Positions 8,721 to 19,222 are shown, counted from the first letter of the stretch. The stretch is DNA of 64,000 nucleotides from Lysobacter capsici (GCF_014779555.2 NZ_CP094357.1:4836001-4900000), one strand, 5' to 3'. The notes: generated by a model not told the origin, from the sequence alone. Made by a program: numbers and translations.

Positions 8721-10478
8721 TCACGCATCCTCAGTCACCCGCAGCACTTCCTCGATCGTGGTCTGGCCGGCCATCGCCTTGATGATGCCGTCCTCGTACA
8801 TTGTGCGCATGCCGGCGCTCTCGCGCGCGATCTGTTCGATCTCGCCCATGCCGGCGTGACGCATCACCGCGCGGCGCAGGTCGTCGTTCATGACCAGGAA
8901 TTCCATGATCGTGGTGCGGCCGTGGTAGCCGCTCGGCGCCAGCGCCGACGGCTTCGGCCGGTACAGGCAGATCTCGCCCTGCGGCTGATAGCGGCGCAGA
9001 TTGAATTTCTCGATTTCCTCCGGCGAGGCCGGGTAGCGCTCGGCGTGGGTCGGTTCGAGCTTGCGCACCAGGCGCTGGGCCAGGATGCCGTTGATGGTCG
9101 AGGTCAGCAGATAGTCCTCGACGCCCATGTCGAGCAATCGGGTGATGCCGCCGGCGGCGTTGTTGGTGTGCAGGGTGCTGAGCACCAGGTGGCCGGTCAG
9201 CGCCGACTGGATCGCGATCTTGCACGTCTCCAGATCGCGCATTTCGCCGATCATGATGATGTCCGGGTCCTGACGCACGATCGAGCGCAGGGCGTGCGAG
9301 AAATCCAGGCCGATCTGCGGCTTGGCCTGGATCTGGTTGATGCCCTCGATCTGGTATTCGACCGGGTCCTCGACCGTGATGATCTTGACGTCGCTGGTGT
9401 TGAGCTTGCTCAGCGCGGTGTACAGCGTGGTGGTCTTGCCCGAGCCGGTCGGGCCGGTCACCAGCATGATCCCGTGCGGCTGGTCGAGCACCTTCTGGAA
9501 CTGCGGCAGGAATTCGTCGGTGAAGCCGAGCTTGTAGAAGTCGAACACCACCGTTTCGCGATCGAGCAGACGCATCACCACCGACTCGCCGTGCGCGGTC
9601 GGCACCGTGCTCACGCGCAGGTCGAGTTCCTTGCCCTGCACCCGCAGCATGATCCGGCCGTCCTGCGGCAGGCGGCGCTCGGCGATGTTGAGCTTGGCCA
9701 TGATCTTGATGCGGCTGATCACCGCGGCGGTGAGGTTGGCCGGCGGGCTTTCGCCCTCGGTCAGCACGCCGTCGATGCGGTAGCGCACCTTCAAGCGGTT
9801 TTCGAACGGCTCGATGTGGATGTCGGACGCGCGCAGCTCGACCGCGCGCTGGATCACCAGGTTCACCAGCCGGATCACTGGCGCTTCCGAGGCCAGGTCG
9901 CGCAGATGCTCGACATCGTCGAGATCGCCCGCGCCCTCGCCCTCGGCGGTTTCCACGATCGCGCCCATCGCGCTGCGGCCCTGGCCGTGCCAGCGCTCGA
10001 TCAGGTCGCCGATCTCCGAGCGCAGCGCCACGAACGGGCGGACCTCGCGCTGGGTGGCCAGACGCAGCGCGTCGACCTGATAGGCGTCCTGCGGATCGGC
10101 CATCAGCACCTCGACGTGGCTTTCGCCTTCGCCGACCGGGCAGATCGCGAACTGCTTCATGAACTTGAGGGTCAGCGTCACGCCCTCGGGCGGCAGCTCG
10201 GGCGCGTCCTTGATGCTGACCAGCGGCAGGTCCAGCGCGGCCGCGACGGTCTCGGCGTGGTCGCGCTCGGACACCAGACCCAGCCGCGCCAGCAAGGCCA
10301 GCAGGCTGCCCCCGGTTTCCTCCTGCAGCCGTCGCGCCCGCGACAGATCGGGTTCCTTGAGGCGGCCCTTGGCCACCAGCGCATCGACGATGCGTGCGTC
10401 CACCGCCAACTGGATGTCGCCGCCGCTCAAGGCGGCGGTATTGGCGGACGGATCGATGGTGCCGGCTACTGCGTTCAA
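8721..10478 (-). CDS. xpsE: Type II secretion ATPase GspE
   Basis: Cytoplasmic secretion ATPase that powers pseudopilus assembly. The 585-aa reading starts at TTG 10478 because AGGAGG lies 5 nt upstream; the frame stays open for 45 more codons without a good start. It has N1/N2 domains, the Walker A motif GPTGSGKTTTLY (near residue 340), Asp box, Walker B (IIMIGEMRD) and His box (LSTLHTNN). The tetracysteine zinc motif of typical GspE proteins is absent: the region VRKLEPTHAERYP...GEICLYRPKPSALAPSGYHGRT holds only one Cys. It is the first gene of the operon. Confidence 0.93.
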   Translation of the reverse strand: MNAVAGTIDPSANTAALSGGDIQLAVDARIVDALVAKGRLKEPDLSRARRLQEETGGSLLALLARLGLVSERDHAETVAAALDLPLVSIKDAPELPPEGVTLTLKFMKQFAICPVGEGESHVEVLMADPQDAYQVDALRLATQREVRPFVALRSEIGDLIERWHGQGRSAMGAIVETAEGEGAGDLDDVEHLRDLASEAPVIRLVNLVIQRAVELRASDIHIEPFENRLKVRYRIDGVLTEGESPPANLTAAVISRIKIMAKLNIAERRLPQDGRIMLRVQGKELDLRVSTVPTAHGESVVMRLLDRETVVFDFYKLGFTDEFLPQFQKVLDQPHGIMLVTGPTGSGKTTTLYTALSKLNTSDVKIITVEDPVEYQIEGINQIQAKPQIGLDFSHALRSIVRQDPDIIMIGEMRDLETCKIAIQSALTGHLVLSTLHTNNAAGGITRLLDMGVEDYLLTSTINGILAQRLVRKLEPTHAERYPASPEEIEKFNLRRYQPQGEICLYRPKPSALAPSGYHGRTTIMEFLVMNDDLRRAVMRHAGMGEIEQIARESAGMRTMYEDGIIKAMAGQTTIEEVLRVTEDA

Positions 10479-10621
10479 GTCACCCTCCTGCGCGTGAAAC
10501 TCCCTAGCGCGTGAACCCTGGACTTTAGCAGTTTCGTTCGCGGTCTCTACTACCCGCGGACCCCTGACGAAAACCCGTCGTTGTGATGACGGTCGCAGCT
10601 GCCGCGCCGGCACTGGCGGCC

Positions 10622-12859
10622 CTATTCAGACTCCACCGAGATACGCCTGCGATAGATGTCGTTGATCTGTCCCGTCGGCGTCCATTCGATTTCGGGATGC
10701 TGGTAATACAGGTAGTAATGGCCGTTGAGCTTGCTCAGATGCGGATAGGAGATCCAGCAAGTGCCGCTGTTGATGGCCTTGAGCCAGGGATTGAGCGAGG
10801 ACTTCTCCCAGGCGCCGGGATCGGCGAGCGTCGCTTCGCTGTTGCGCGCCATGCCGATTCCCCAATTGCCTTCGCAGAACGGATGGTTCGCGCCTTCGTA
10901 AGCCATGTAATAGATGCCGTCCTCGAACAGCACGCTGCCGGAGCCGAAGTTCTTGTCGTCCCACGACCCGGCCGCCGCTTGCGGCAGCTGGCCGAAGTCG
11001 GTGTCGGTGAACACCGCTGCCGGCTGTGGCCATACCGCGCCGGGATTCCACGTAGTCAGGTAACTCAACGACGCCTGATGCCGGCTGGTCAGAAGCGAGA
11101 ACTCATGTACGTTCACCCATTGCAGATACAACTCGCCCGAGTCGGCGCGCCGGATCAGGTTCGGGGTGCTGGCGCTACCATTGGATTGAGCCGACTTGAC
11201 CAGCGGCCCGCGCACGTCCCAGCCGTTGAGTCCATCGGCCGAGTGCGCCAGAAGCGAAGATACGCGCTGTTGCGGCCCAGACGCTTCGAACACCATCTGG
11301 TAGCCGTCGCTCGTCCGGATCACCGAGGGATCGTAAGCGTTGTCCATCACACCATAGCCGGGCACATTCAACGTCGTCGACGTATCGATCACCGGCTGTG
11401 CGCGCACTTCGAAATTCAGGCCCGCGTCCGTCGATGTCCCGACCATGACCTTGTAACGATCGGTGCTCCCGTTGTCGCGGAAATACGCATAGGTGGTTTG
11501 AGCATTCACCGGCACGATCGATACGCGCGCCGCGGTTTCGGTGATCCCCGGCGCGGAAGGATTGCCTTGGGCGAAGAAGCCGACGCGCCGATAGCCGTCG
11601 CCCGAGGTCTCCACGGCGGTACGGGTCAGGCGAATCGAATCGATCGCCAGGCCGGGGTCGGACCAATCGCCCAAGGTCAAAGCGCCGCCGTCATAGACGA
11701 ACGAATTCAACGCTTTGTACCAGCCATAGACCGAGCTGCCGATGGCCGAGGATTTCTCGGCCAGCACATTCCCGTTGGACCTGGCGACCATGCCGAAGCT
11801 GTGCGTGCCGCCGTCCAGCGAACGTGCGCGCACGTCGACCGTATAGCTCTGGCCGACCACCAGTTGCGATGCCGCGGGTGTCCAATAGGTATAGATGCCG
11901 ACCGAATCGCGCGACACCGCGCGCGCATCGTCGGCGAGTTCGTCGTCGAACACCGAACCGCCGGCGACCGCTTCGGCCTGCTGGGTGTGGATGCCGGCCA
12001 GATGCGCATTGCCGTACCACAGGTGATACAGGCTCAAGGTCTCGTCCTTCGGCTTGGACTGGACCAGGGCGACCCGATCCACCGCCAGCCCCGGCGAGGA
12101 ATAGTCCGACAGCCGCAGATTCGAACCGGTGTATTCGAAGTCCGCGGCGCGTACCCAGCGGTAATTCGAATCGCCGATCTCCGTCGCCTTCACCGCAACG
12201 GTCTTGCCGTTGACTACGACGTGCTGGGTGAACGTGGTCGCCGCGCCCAACGCCCGCGCCCGCACATAAACCGAGTAATTACCGTGCGGCGGAGACACCG
12301 AATGCACATACCAGGTGTAAGGCCCGGCCGTCTGCCTGACGATCGCCTGCCCGGTACTGGCGCCGGAATCGGCGACCAGGTTTCCGCCCGCGATGTCGGC
12401 GCCGGCGGCGGAGACGATCGGCTCGATGATGAGCTTGTCCACCTGCAGCGACGGGCTCGACCAGTCCGCCAACAGCAGCGTCTGGCCATTGGCGAAATCG
12501 AAGAAACCCAATCGGTACCAGCGATAGGCGCTATGGTCGACGGTCGCCGACAAGGTGTCGACCAATTGCCCATCGATCTTGACGCTCTCGGAGAACGAAC
12601 GCGCCTGACCGTCCAGTGAGCGAGCACGCACATAAATCGCGTAACGCCCGTGACTGAGCTCCGCGGTATCGAGCGTCCACCAGGTATAGATGCCGGCATC
12701 GGCGCGGGTGACCGCTTGCGCGTTGCTGGCGTCCTCATCGGCGACCACCTGGCCGCCCGAGACGACTTCGGCCTCCTTCGCCCACTGGCTTGCCGCCAGC
12801 GACTGCAGCGGCATCAGCAGCGTCAGCACCATCAACCAGATGCAGTTGGAATGTTTCAT
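10622..12859 (-). CDS. Secreted protein with three repeated N-terminal domains and a GH43-like beta-propeller
   Basis: The 745-aa product begins with a signal peptide (MKHSNCIWLMVLTLLMPLQSLAA). Three homologous domains of about 110-120 residues follow. Each starts with an EAE/GG-V-DD style segment, contains a [YT]W or YTYWT motif, a V[YD]VRAR strand and ends L.DWS.P.L..D, which looks like a carbohydrate-binding jelly roll. The C-terminal ~300 residues resemble a five-bladed propeller of GH43/DUF377 type (DPSVIRTSDGYQMVFEAS, then SGSVLFEDGIYYMAYEG). An enzymatic role on polysaccharide is inference. Its place directly after the xps operon suggests, but does not prove, export by that system. Confidence 0.75.
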   Translation of the reverse strand: MKHSNCIWLMVLTLLMPLQSLAASQWAKEAEVVSGGQVVADEDASNAQAVTRADAGIYTWWTLDTAELSHGRYAIYVRARSLDGQARSFSESVKIDGQLVDTLSATVDHSAYRWYRLGFFDFANGQTLLLADWSSPSLQVDKLIIEPIVSAAGADIAGGNLVADSGASTGQAIVRQTAGPYTWYVHSVSPPHGNYSVYVRARALGAATTFTQHVVVNGKTVAVKATEIGDSNYRWVRAADFEYTGSNLRLSDYSSPGLAVDRVALVQSKPKDETLSLYHLWYGNAHLAGIHTQQAEAVAGGSVFDDELADDARAVSRDSVGIYTYWTPAASQLVVGQSYTVDVRARSLDGGTHSFGMVARSNGNVLAEKSSAIGSSVYGWYKALNSFVYDGGALTLGDWSDPGLAIDSIRLTRTAVETSGDGYRRVGFFAQGNPSAPGITETAARVSIVPVNAQTTYAYFRDNGSTDRYKVMVGTSTDAGLNFEVRAQPVIDTSTTLNVPGYGVMDNAYDPSVIRTSDGYQMVFEASGPQQRVSSLLAHSADGLNGWDVRGPLVKSAQSNGSASTPNLIRRADSGELYLQWVNVHEFSLLTSRHQASLSYLTTWNPGAVWPQPAAVFTDTDFGQLPQAAAGSWDDKNFGSGSVLFEDGIYYMAYEGANHPFCEGNWGIGMARNSEATLADPGAWEKSSLNPWLKAINSGTCWISYPHLSKLNGHYYLYYQHPEIEWTPTGQINDIYRRRISVESE

Positions 12860-13005
12860 CGTCGAAGTCCATATCAAGAAGGCGGGCATAGTATGCGGCC
12901 GCCGATTCTCAATTCCTGCGTCGGTCGACGACCGACGCTGCACGCGACGAAGTCACCACGCCCCGAAGGGCGCGATGATTCAGTCCGTCCGATCCCGCGA
13001 ACGAA

Positions 13006-16000
13006 TCAGCCCACCCACACCCGCGCATTGCGGAACATGCGCAGCCACGGCGAGTCGCCGGCCCAGTCCTTCGGCGACCAGCTGAAATTGGCGCTGCGCA
13101 GGGTGCGTTCGGGGTGCGGCATCAGCAAGGTCGCGCGGCCGTCGCGGCTGGTCAGGCCGGCGATGCCGTCGGGCGAGCCGTTCGGGTTGAGCGGGTACTG
13201 CTCGGCCACCCGGCCTTCGCCGTCGATATAGCGCAGCGCGATGTCGGCGGCGCCGCGGTCGAGGTTGTTGGCGAAGCTGGCGCGGCCTTCGCCATGGGCG
13301 ACCGCGACCGGAATGCGCGAACCGGCCATGCCGCGCAGGAACAGCGACGGCGATTCGACCACTTCCAGCAGGCCCAGGCGCGCTTCGAACTGCTCGCTGC
13401 GATTGCGCAGGAACACCGGCCAATGCTCGGCGCCCGGCACGATCGGCTTGAGCTGGGCGAGCATCTGGCAGCCGTTGCACACGCCCAACGAGAAGCTGTC
13501 TTCGCGGGCGAAGAACGCGGCGAAGGCATCGCGCAGCGCGCTGCGCTCGAGAATGCTGGTGGCCCAGCCGCGACCGGCGCCGAGCACGTCGCCGTAGCTG
13601 AAACCGCCGCAGGCGGCGAAGCCCTTGAAGTCCTGCAGCGCGAAGCGGCCGCTGATCAGGTCGCTCATGTGCACGTCGAAGGCTTCGAAGCCGGCGCGGT
13701 CGAACGCGGCGGCCATTTCGATCTGGCCGTTGACGCCCTGCTCGCGCAGGATCGCGACCTTCGGCCGCGCGCCGGTGTTGATGAACGGCGCGGCGATGTC
13801 GTCGTTCGGGTCGAAGTTCAACTTCGGCTTCAGGCCCGGCGCGGCGAAATCGCGCGCGATCGCGCGCTCCTCGTCGGCGCAGTCGGGGTTGTCGCGCAGC
13901 TTCTGCAAGGCATGGCTGGTCGACCACCACGCGTCGAACAATTCGTCCCAGCGCCATTCCATCAGCACCTTGCCGTCGTCCTTGACCCGGATCGACGGCG
14001 CCGTGGTCGGCTTGGCGATGCGCTGCGCGCAGTCGATCAGACCATGGCGCGAAATCAGGTCGGCGAATTCGGCGCGGTCGTCGTTGTGGATCTGCACGAT
14101 CGCGCCGAGTTCTTCGTTGAACAAGGTGCGGAACGGGTCCTCGCCCCAGCCGTCGAGGCTGATGTCCAGGCCCAGGCGCGAGCAGAACGCCATTTCTGCC
14201 AGGGTCGCGAACGCGCCGCCGTCGCTGCGGTCGTGATAGGCCAGCAGCAGGCCGGCTTCGCGCGCGTCGCGGATGAGTTCGAAGAAATCGCGCAGACGCT
14301 GCGGGCTGTTGAGATCGGGCACGCCGCTTTCATGCCGCGCGCCGTCGCCGGTCTGGCCGGCGAATGCGGGCAGGCCGCTGTGCGAATGCTTCGAGACCGC
14401 CTGCGGATGCACCTGCGCCAGCACCGAACCACCCAAACGCTGCTTGCCCGCGCCCAAGCCGATCAGCCACAACTCGGTATCGCCTTCGCGCGACAACAGC
14501 GGGGTGAGTTGCTGACGCACATCGACCACCGGCGCGAACGCGCTGACGATCAGCGAAACCGGCGATACGGACTTATGCGCGACCGGCGACGATCCGCCTT
14601 CGCGATTCCCAATTCCCGATTCCCGATTCCCAGCCCACTGCGCCTGCATCGACAGCGAATCCTTGCCGACCGGGATGCTCAGTTCGAGTTCCGGGCACAG
14701 CTCCAGGCCGACCGCCTTGACCGCGTCGAACAGCAGCGCGTCTTCGCCCGGATGCGAGGCCGCCGCCATCCAGTTCGCCGACAGCTTGATCCGGTTGAGC
14801 GATTCGACCGGCGCGGCGCACAGGTTGGTGATCGCTTCGCCGACCGCCATGCGCGCGGCCGCGGCCGCGTCCAGCAGCGCCAGCGGGGTGCGTTCGCCGA
14901 CCGCCATCGCTTCGCCGACGAAGCCGTCGAAGTCGCTCAAGGTGATCGCGCAATCGGCCATCGGCAACTGCCACGGGCCGATCATCTGATCGCGCGCGAC
15001 CAGGCCGCCGACGGTGCGATCGCCGATGGTGATGAGGAAGTTCTTCGCCGCGACGGTCGGGTGCGCGAGCACGCGCAGGCCGGCTTCGCGCAGATCCAGC
15101 CCGTCCCAGTCCAGCGCCGGCCACGGCGCGGCCGCGGGATGGCGGGTGTCGCGGTGCATCTTCGGCGGTTTGCCGAACAGCACGTCCATCGGGAAATCGA
15201 TGGGCCAGTCCTGAGCTTGAGCCCCTCTCTCGCTTGCGGGAGAGGGGTTGGGGTGAGGGTTCGTCGGCGACGTCGTGCCCTCATCCGCCCTTCGGGCACC
15301 TTCTCCCGTAGGCGGGAGAAGGGAATGCTCGGAGCCGTACACGCTTTCGATCGTCGCGCCATAACCGACCACGAGGCGTTCTTCCGCCGTCGCGTAACCG
15401 ACCACCGCGAACGGGCAACGCTCGCGCTCGCAGATCGCGGCGAAATCGGCCACGCGATCGGCCGGCAAACCCAGCACGTAGCGTTCCTGCGATTCGTTGC
15501 ACCACAGCTGCATCGGCGACAAGGAGGGATCGTCGCTGGGCACTTTCGCCAGATCGATCACGCCGCCGAGGCCCGAGTCGTGCAGCAGTTCGGGAATCGC
15601 GTTGGACAGACCGCCGGCGCCGACGTCGTGGGCACTGTCGATCGGGTTGTTTTCGCCGAGCGCGACGCAGCGGTCGATCACTTCCTGGCAGCGGCGTTCC
15701 ATCTCCGGGTTGTCGCGCTGCACGCTGGCGAAATCCAGGTCCTCGGCGCTGTCGCCGGAGGCGACCGAACTGGCCGCGCCGCCGCCCAGGCCGATCAGCA
15801 TCGCCGGGCCGCCGAGCACGATCACCGCATGGCCGGGTTTCAGGCCCAGCTTGGCCACCTGCACGCGATCGATCGCGCCCAGACCGCCGGCGAGCATGAT
15901 CGGCTTGTCGTAGGCGCGGGTCAGCGTGCCGTTGGCGGTTTCGCCTTCGGACAATTCGAAGCTGCGGAAATAACCGACCAGGTTCGGCCGGCCGAATTCG

Positions 16001-17112
16001 TTGTTGAACGCGGCCGCGCCGATCGGGCCGTCGAGCATGATCTCCAGCGCCGGCGCCATGCGCGGATTGAGCGAACGTTCGCTTTCCCACGGCTGCGGCA
16101 AGGTCGGGATGCGCAGGTGCGACACGCTGAAACCGCACAGACCGGCCTTGGGCCGTCCGCCGCGGCCGGTCGCGCCTTCGTCGCGGATTTCGCCGCCGTT
16201 GCCGGTGCTGGCGCCGGGGAACGGCGCGATCGCGGTCGGGTGGTTATGGGTTTCGACCTTGATGCAGAACGCCGACGGGATCTGCGCCTCGGCGCTGTAG
16301 GCCTGGCTGCCCGGCTGCGGCCGGAACCGGCGCGCCGGATAACCCTCGACCACCGCGGCGTTGTCGCTGTACGCCGACAAGGTGTTTTCCGGGGTCTGCG
16401 CGTGGGTGTGCTTGATCATCTTGAACAGCGAGTACTGCTGTTCGCGACCGTCGAGCGTCCACGAGGCATTGAAGATCTTGTGCCGGCAATGCTCGGAATT
16501 GGCCTGCGCGAACATCATCAGTTCGACGTCGGACGGCATCCGGCCCAGCGCGGTGTAGCGTTCGCGCAGGTAGCCGATTTCGTCGTCGGCCAGGGCCAGG
16601 CCCAGGCGCGAATTGGCCGATTCCAGCTCGTCCAGGGCGATGCGTTCGAGCTCGCCGCGCGCCGGCACCGAGAACAGCGCGGCCGCGTCGTCGCTCGTGT
16701 CGAGCAGCGACTGGGTCATCGGGTCGTGCAGGACCTTGGCCAGCGCGCCCTGGGTGGCGGCATCGCTCGGCCAGCCGCTCAGGTCGTAGCGGGTGCCGCG
16801 TTCGACCCGCTTGACCGGCTGGCCGGCGCCGCGCAGCAGCTCGGTGGCCTTGCTGGCCCAGGGCGAGAGCGTGCCCAGGCGCGGGGTTACGTAACGCGAA
16901 ATGGATTCGCTTTCGCGCACCGCTTCGGTTGGCTCGGCCTGCAGGATGCGGCGCAGGGTCGCGTCGTCGGGCGAGGCGCCGGCTTCGGGTTCGACCCAGT
17001 ACACGGGCCAGGCGTCTAACAGGCGGACGCTGGAATGAAGGGCGGACAGGCGAGCTTGGAGACGCTCGCGGCGGAACGAAGACAGGGCCGAGGGGCCCTC
17101 GAGGACGATCAT
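13006..17112 (-). CDS. purL: Phosphoribosylformylglycinamidine synthase PurL (large single-chain form) with repeat-derived insertions
   Basis: Converts FGAR, glutamine and ATP to FGAM in purine synthesis. The 1368-aa product has the N-terminal PurS-like domain, two ATPase halves and the C-terminal glutaminase domain (nucleophile region [11 protein letters not shown], then HGEG and PHPERTLR). The start ATG at 17112 gives [13 protein letters not shown], matching the family. It is about 70 residues longer than the E. coli enzyme. The excess falls in three in-frame stretches that translate dispersed genomic repeats (near 15211-15345, 14577-14640 and 14325-14400). All motifs around them are intact, so the gene is very likely functional. 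Confidence 0.96.
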   Translation of the reverse strand: MIVLEGPSALSSFRRERLQARLSALHSSVRLLDAWPVYWVEPEAGASPDDATLRRILQAEPTEAVRESESISRYVTPRLGTLSPWASKATELLRGAGQPVKRVERGTRYDLSGWPSDAATQGALAKVLHDPMTQSLLDTSDDAAALFSVPARGELERIALDELESANSRLGLALADDEIGYLRERYTALGRMPSDVELMMFAQANSEHCRHKIFNASWTLDGREQQYSLFKMIKHTHAQTPENTLSAYSDNAAVVEGYPARRFRPQPGSQAYSAEAQIPSAFCIKVETHNHPTAIAPFPGASTGNGGEIRDEGATGRGGRPKAGLCGFSVSHLRIPTLPQPWESERSLNPRMAPALEIMLDGPIGAAAFNNEFGRPNLVGYFRSFELSEGETANGTLTRAYDKPIMLAGGLGAIDRVQVAKLGLKPGHAVIVLGGPAMLIGLGGGAASSVASGDSAEDLDFASVQRDNPEMERRCQEVIDRCVALGENNPIDSAHDVGAGGLSNAIPELLHDSGLGGVIDLAKVPSDDPSLSPMQLWCNESQERYVLGLPADRVADFAAICERERCPFAVVGYATAEERLVVGYGATIESVYGSEHSLLPPTGEGARRADEGTTSPTNPHPNPSPASERGAQAQDWPIDFPMDVLFGKPPKMHRDTRHPAAAPWPALDWDGLDLREAGLRVLAHPTVAAKNFLITIGDRTVGGLVARDQMIGPWQLPMADCAITLSDFDGFVGEAMAVGERTPLALLDAAAAARMAVGEAITNLCAAPVESLNRIKLSANWMAAASHPGEDALLFDAVKAVGLELCPELELSIPVGKDSLSMQAQWAGNRESGIGNREGGSSPVAHKSVSPVSLIVSAFAPVVDVRQQLTPLLSREGDTELWLIGLGAGKQRLGGSVLAQVHPQAVSKHSHSGLPAFAGQTGDGARHESGVPDLNSPQRLRDFFELIRDAREAGLLLAYHDRSDGGAFATLAEMAFCSRLGLDISLDGWGEDPFRTLFNEELGAIVQIHNDDRAEFADLISRHGLIDCAQRIAKPTTAPSIRVKDDGKVLMEWRWDELFDAWWSTSHALQKLRDNPDCADEERAIARDFAAPGLKPKLNFDPNDDIAAPFINTGARPKVAILREQGVNGQIEMAAAFDRAGFEAFDVHMSDLISGRFALQDFKGFAACGGFSYGDVLGAGRGWATSILERSALRDAFAAFFAREDSFSLGVCNGCQMLAQLKPIVPGAEHWPVFLRNRSEQFEARLGLLEVVESPSLFLRGMAGSRIPVAVAHGEGRASFANNLDRGAADIALRYIDGEGRVAEQYPLNPNGSPDGIAGLTSRDGRATLLMPHPERTLRSANFSWSPKDWAGDSPWLRMFRNARVWVG
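14325..14400 (-). repeat. Diverged PAFAG-type repeat inside purL
   Basis: This stretch translates in purL as a segment containing [19 protein letters not shown], absent from the E. coli enzyme at the same point. The core resembles the dispersed repeat whose translation gives PAFAGMT, intact copies of which lie at 45434-45545. The match is partial, so this is a likely degenerate copy rather than a certain one. Confidence 0.5.
14603..14632 (-). repeat. (GGGAATC)n repeat inside purL coding sequence
   Basis: Three to four GGGAATC-type units on the minus strand are translated in purL as [13 protein letters not shown] between the conserved segments SMQAQW and [12 protein letters not shown]. The same repeat is intergenic elsewhere in the window. 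Confidence 0.85.
15221..15323. repeat. Two-hairpin dispersed repeat inside purL coding sequence
   Basis: Contains two palindromic modules: CCCCTCTC...GGAGAGGGG followed by TTGGGGTGAGGG (15222-15260), and CCCTCATCCGCCC...CCTTCTCCCG...CGGGAGAAGG (15278-15323). This is a mobile-looking repeat type familiar from Xanthomonadaceae intergenic DNA. In purL it reads as [18 protein letters not shown] and [13 protein letters not shown], about 40 residues between the VYGSE and [14 protein letters not shown] segments. Confidence 0.85.
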
Positions 17113-17261
17113 GTCCGGGGAACCGTGCAACGCAGGGCCCGGTATTGTAACCAAAACCAGGGCCGGGCTTCGGACCGCGAGCCCGGCCGCTGCCACGACG
17201 GCGTCGCGGACCGCCGGGCGGGCCGATCAGGCGCCCTGCCCACGCCGGCCGGCCGCGGGCC

Positions 17262-17891
17262 TCAACCAGCGGAGCCGAACACCCGCTCGCGCGCCTGGAC
17301 GATCGAGGCCGGGGTGAAACCCCAGAACTTCTTCGCCTTCGCCCTGGCCACGAACTCGGCGAAGTCCGCTTCCCGACCTTGCGCCTTGAACGCGAGCGCG
17401 GCGGTGGCGGCCGGAAAGGCGTAGTCGGCCGGATAGCGCAGGATGTCGTCGGGCAACCGCGGCGACAGCGCCAGGAAATCGGCGATCCGGCGCAGGTGGA
17501 AGGCCTTGAGCTTGTCCACCAGCGTGGCGCAGGTCGCCTGCAGGTCCATCGCCGGGTACAGCCGCACGGTGCCGCCGACCTCGTCGCCGAACTGCTTGCC
17601 GTCTTCCGACAGCGAACTGATCAGCAGCAGGTCCTGCGACAGGACGATGTTCAGCGGCGACAGGTCCAGCGCCCTGAGCGCGCGACAGGTGGCGCCGTCG
17701 AACACCCGGGCCAGCAGATACACGCCGTCGGCGCGGGCGAGATGGACGAAGCTCAGCTCGGCGACGGCCTCGCCCTGCGCCGACACCCGCAGCTTGCGCT
17801 TGCCGGCCTTGAACGCCAGGCCTTCGAACGACAACTCCTGCAACGCTGCTTGCAGGGTCTGATCGAATCGGTTTCTGAGGTCCGTGCTCAC
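17262..17891 (-). CDS. Conserved-looking protein of unknown function, 209 aa
   Basis: I do not recognise a family. The GTG start at 17891 (VSTDLRNRFDQTL) has GGGAG about 7 nt upstream and is preferred over an Arg-rich extension to 17966. The product is soluble, with no signal or membrane segment. A beta-rich centre (AVAELSFVHLARADGVYLLARVF) is followed by helical segments and a basic C-terminal part (RAKAKKFWGFTPASIVQARERVF). It lies between dsbC and purL on the same strand but is probably separate from dsbC, which ends in a terminator. Confidence 0.65.
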   Translation of the reverse strand: MSTDLRNRFDQTLQAALQELSFEGLAFKAGKRKLRVSAQGEAVAELSFVHLARADGVYLLARVFDGATCRALRALDLSPLNIVLSQDLLLISSLSEDGKQFGDEVGGTVRLYPAMDLQATCATLVDKLKAFHLRRIADFLALSPRLPDDILRYPADYAFPAATAALAFKAQGREADFAEFVARAKAKKFWGFTPASIVQARERVFGSAG

Positions 17892-17976
17892 TTCGAACTC
17901 CCGGCGCGAGGCCGCTCGCGTCACTCGTTGCTGCGAGTTCCGATGCGTGCGCCGAATGTCGCTCACACCCGCCCGC

Positions 17977-18012
17977 GAAAACGAACAGGCCGCGCAATGC
18001 GCGGCCTGTTCG
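17977..18012 (-). terminator. Rho-independent terminator after dsbC
   Basis: A perfect 14-bp stem (17982-17995 with 17999-18012) and a 3-nt loop, followed on the minus strand by TTTTCGC. It lies about 40 nt past the dsbC stop, pointing leftward. Confidence 0.85.
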
Positions 18013-18054
18013 CGGTACGAACCGGATCGCTCCGGCTTACAGCAGCGGCTCGGC

Positions 18055-18939
18055 TTACAGCCCGCCCACCGGAGCGGCCACCGCCGCGGTCGGCTTGGCC
18101 GCGCCGGCCGGCTTCTTCGACTCGGCCGCCAGCTTGTCCAGCGCCTCGCGCAGCTGCGCCGGCGGGACGTAACCGCCGAGCTGCACGCCGTCGGCGGTCA
18201 GGATCATCGGGGTGCCGGTCAGGCCGGCGCGCTGGCCGACGTTGTACTGCTGGGTGACGGTGTTCTTGCAGTCCTTGCTGGCGACCGAGCCGTGATCGCT
18301 CTTGGCGTCGGTCAGCGCCTTGCGGCGGTCCGCGGCGCACCACACCGAGACCATCTTCTTGTAGTCGTCGCTGCCGATGCCCATGCGCGGGAACGCCAGG
18401 TATTCGATCGCGATGCCCTGACGGTTGTATTCGGCGATCTCGCTGTGCAGCTTGCGGCAGTAGCCGCATTCCACGTCGGTGAACACGGTGACGGTGTGCT
18501 TGGGATTGGCCGGCGCGAACACGATGCGCTCGCTCGCCGGAATGGTCTTGACCAGATCCTTGCGCATCGCCGCCAAGCTGTCTTCGCTGAGGTTCTTCTT
18601 GACCTGGGTGTCGAACAGCGCGCCGCCGGAACCGGGCAGGAACAGGTAACGGCCGTCGTCGCTGACGTACACCACCTGGCCCTGGGCCAGCGCTTCGCGG
18701 AAGCCCGGCATCGGCGCCGGGCCGACCTTGTCGATGGTGACGTTGGGGTTGAGGGTGCGGATGGCGTCGACCGCGCGCGCGTCGGCGCTGCCGGCCTCGA
18801 CCTTCGGCGCGGCGCCCTTCGACGCTTCCGCGGCGGGCTTGGCCGGATCGGTCTTGGCGGCCGCGGCGGCACCCTGCGGCGCCTGCGCGCAGGCAGACAG
18901 GCTGATCGCGCCGATCAGGGCAAATAGGATGCGCTTCAT
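18055..18939 (-). CDS. dsbC: Thiol:disulfide interchange protein DsbC family
   Basis: Periplasmic disulfide isomerase that reshuffles wrong disulfides. The 294-aa product starts at ATG 18939, with AAGGA 8 nt upstream. It has a signal ending LSAC, which would make it a lipoprotein if processed by LspA. An Ala/Pro/Lys linker is followed by the DsbC dimerisation domain (about residues 55-110) and a thioredoxin fold with active site CGYC in VFTDVECGYCRKLH. A cis-Pro region (GTPMI) and an extra Cys pair (VWCAAD, SKDCKN) fit DsbC. A poly-Ala/Pro/Lys tail follows the domain. Confidence 0.9.
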   Translation of the reverse strand: MKRILFALIGAISLSACAQAPQGAAAAAKTDPAKPAAEASKGAAPKVEAGSADARAVDAIRTLNPNVTIDKVGPAPMPGFREALAQGQVVYVSDDGRYLFLPGSGGALFDTQVKKNLSEDSLAAMRKDLVKTIPASERIVFAPANPKHTVTVFTDVECGYCRKLHSEIAEYNRQGIAIEYLAFPRMGIGSDDYKKMVSVWCAADRRKALTDAKSDHGSVASKDCKNTVTQQYNVGQRAGLTGTPMILTADGVQLGGYVPPAQLREALDKLAAESKKPAGAAKPTAAVAAPVGGL

Positions 18940-19222
18940 CAATCGATTCCTTGGCGTTCTGGGGTCGGGGCTTGGACCCCCCGACGGGGAATAGGTTCGA
19001 CCGATTGTGGCACGGGCGGGGGCGGGATCGTGGTTCCGCGATGGGTATCACGTGGCCAAGGGGCGATGGGGGTCGCGGTTTGGGTCGCACCGGGCATCGG
19101 AAGCGTGCGTGTAGGCGTGCTGGCGCCACGCAGGATCGCGATTGCGGCGGAATGGGCTGGGTGCCCGGTGCCGGGTGCAGGAGCTGTTCGAACTACGTTT
19201 GCGACCTCAGGCCGGCGACGCC

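Noticed and set aside
13114-17019. A 1301-codon open frame on the plus strand
   Set aside because: It is antisense to purL, which has full family similarity; the frame is Arg/Ala/Gln-rich with no recognisable domain, a usual effect of high GC.
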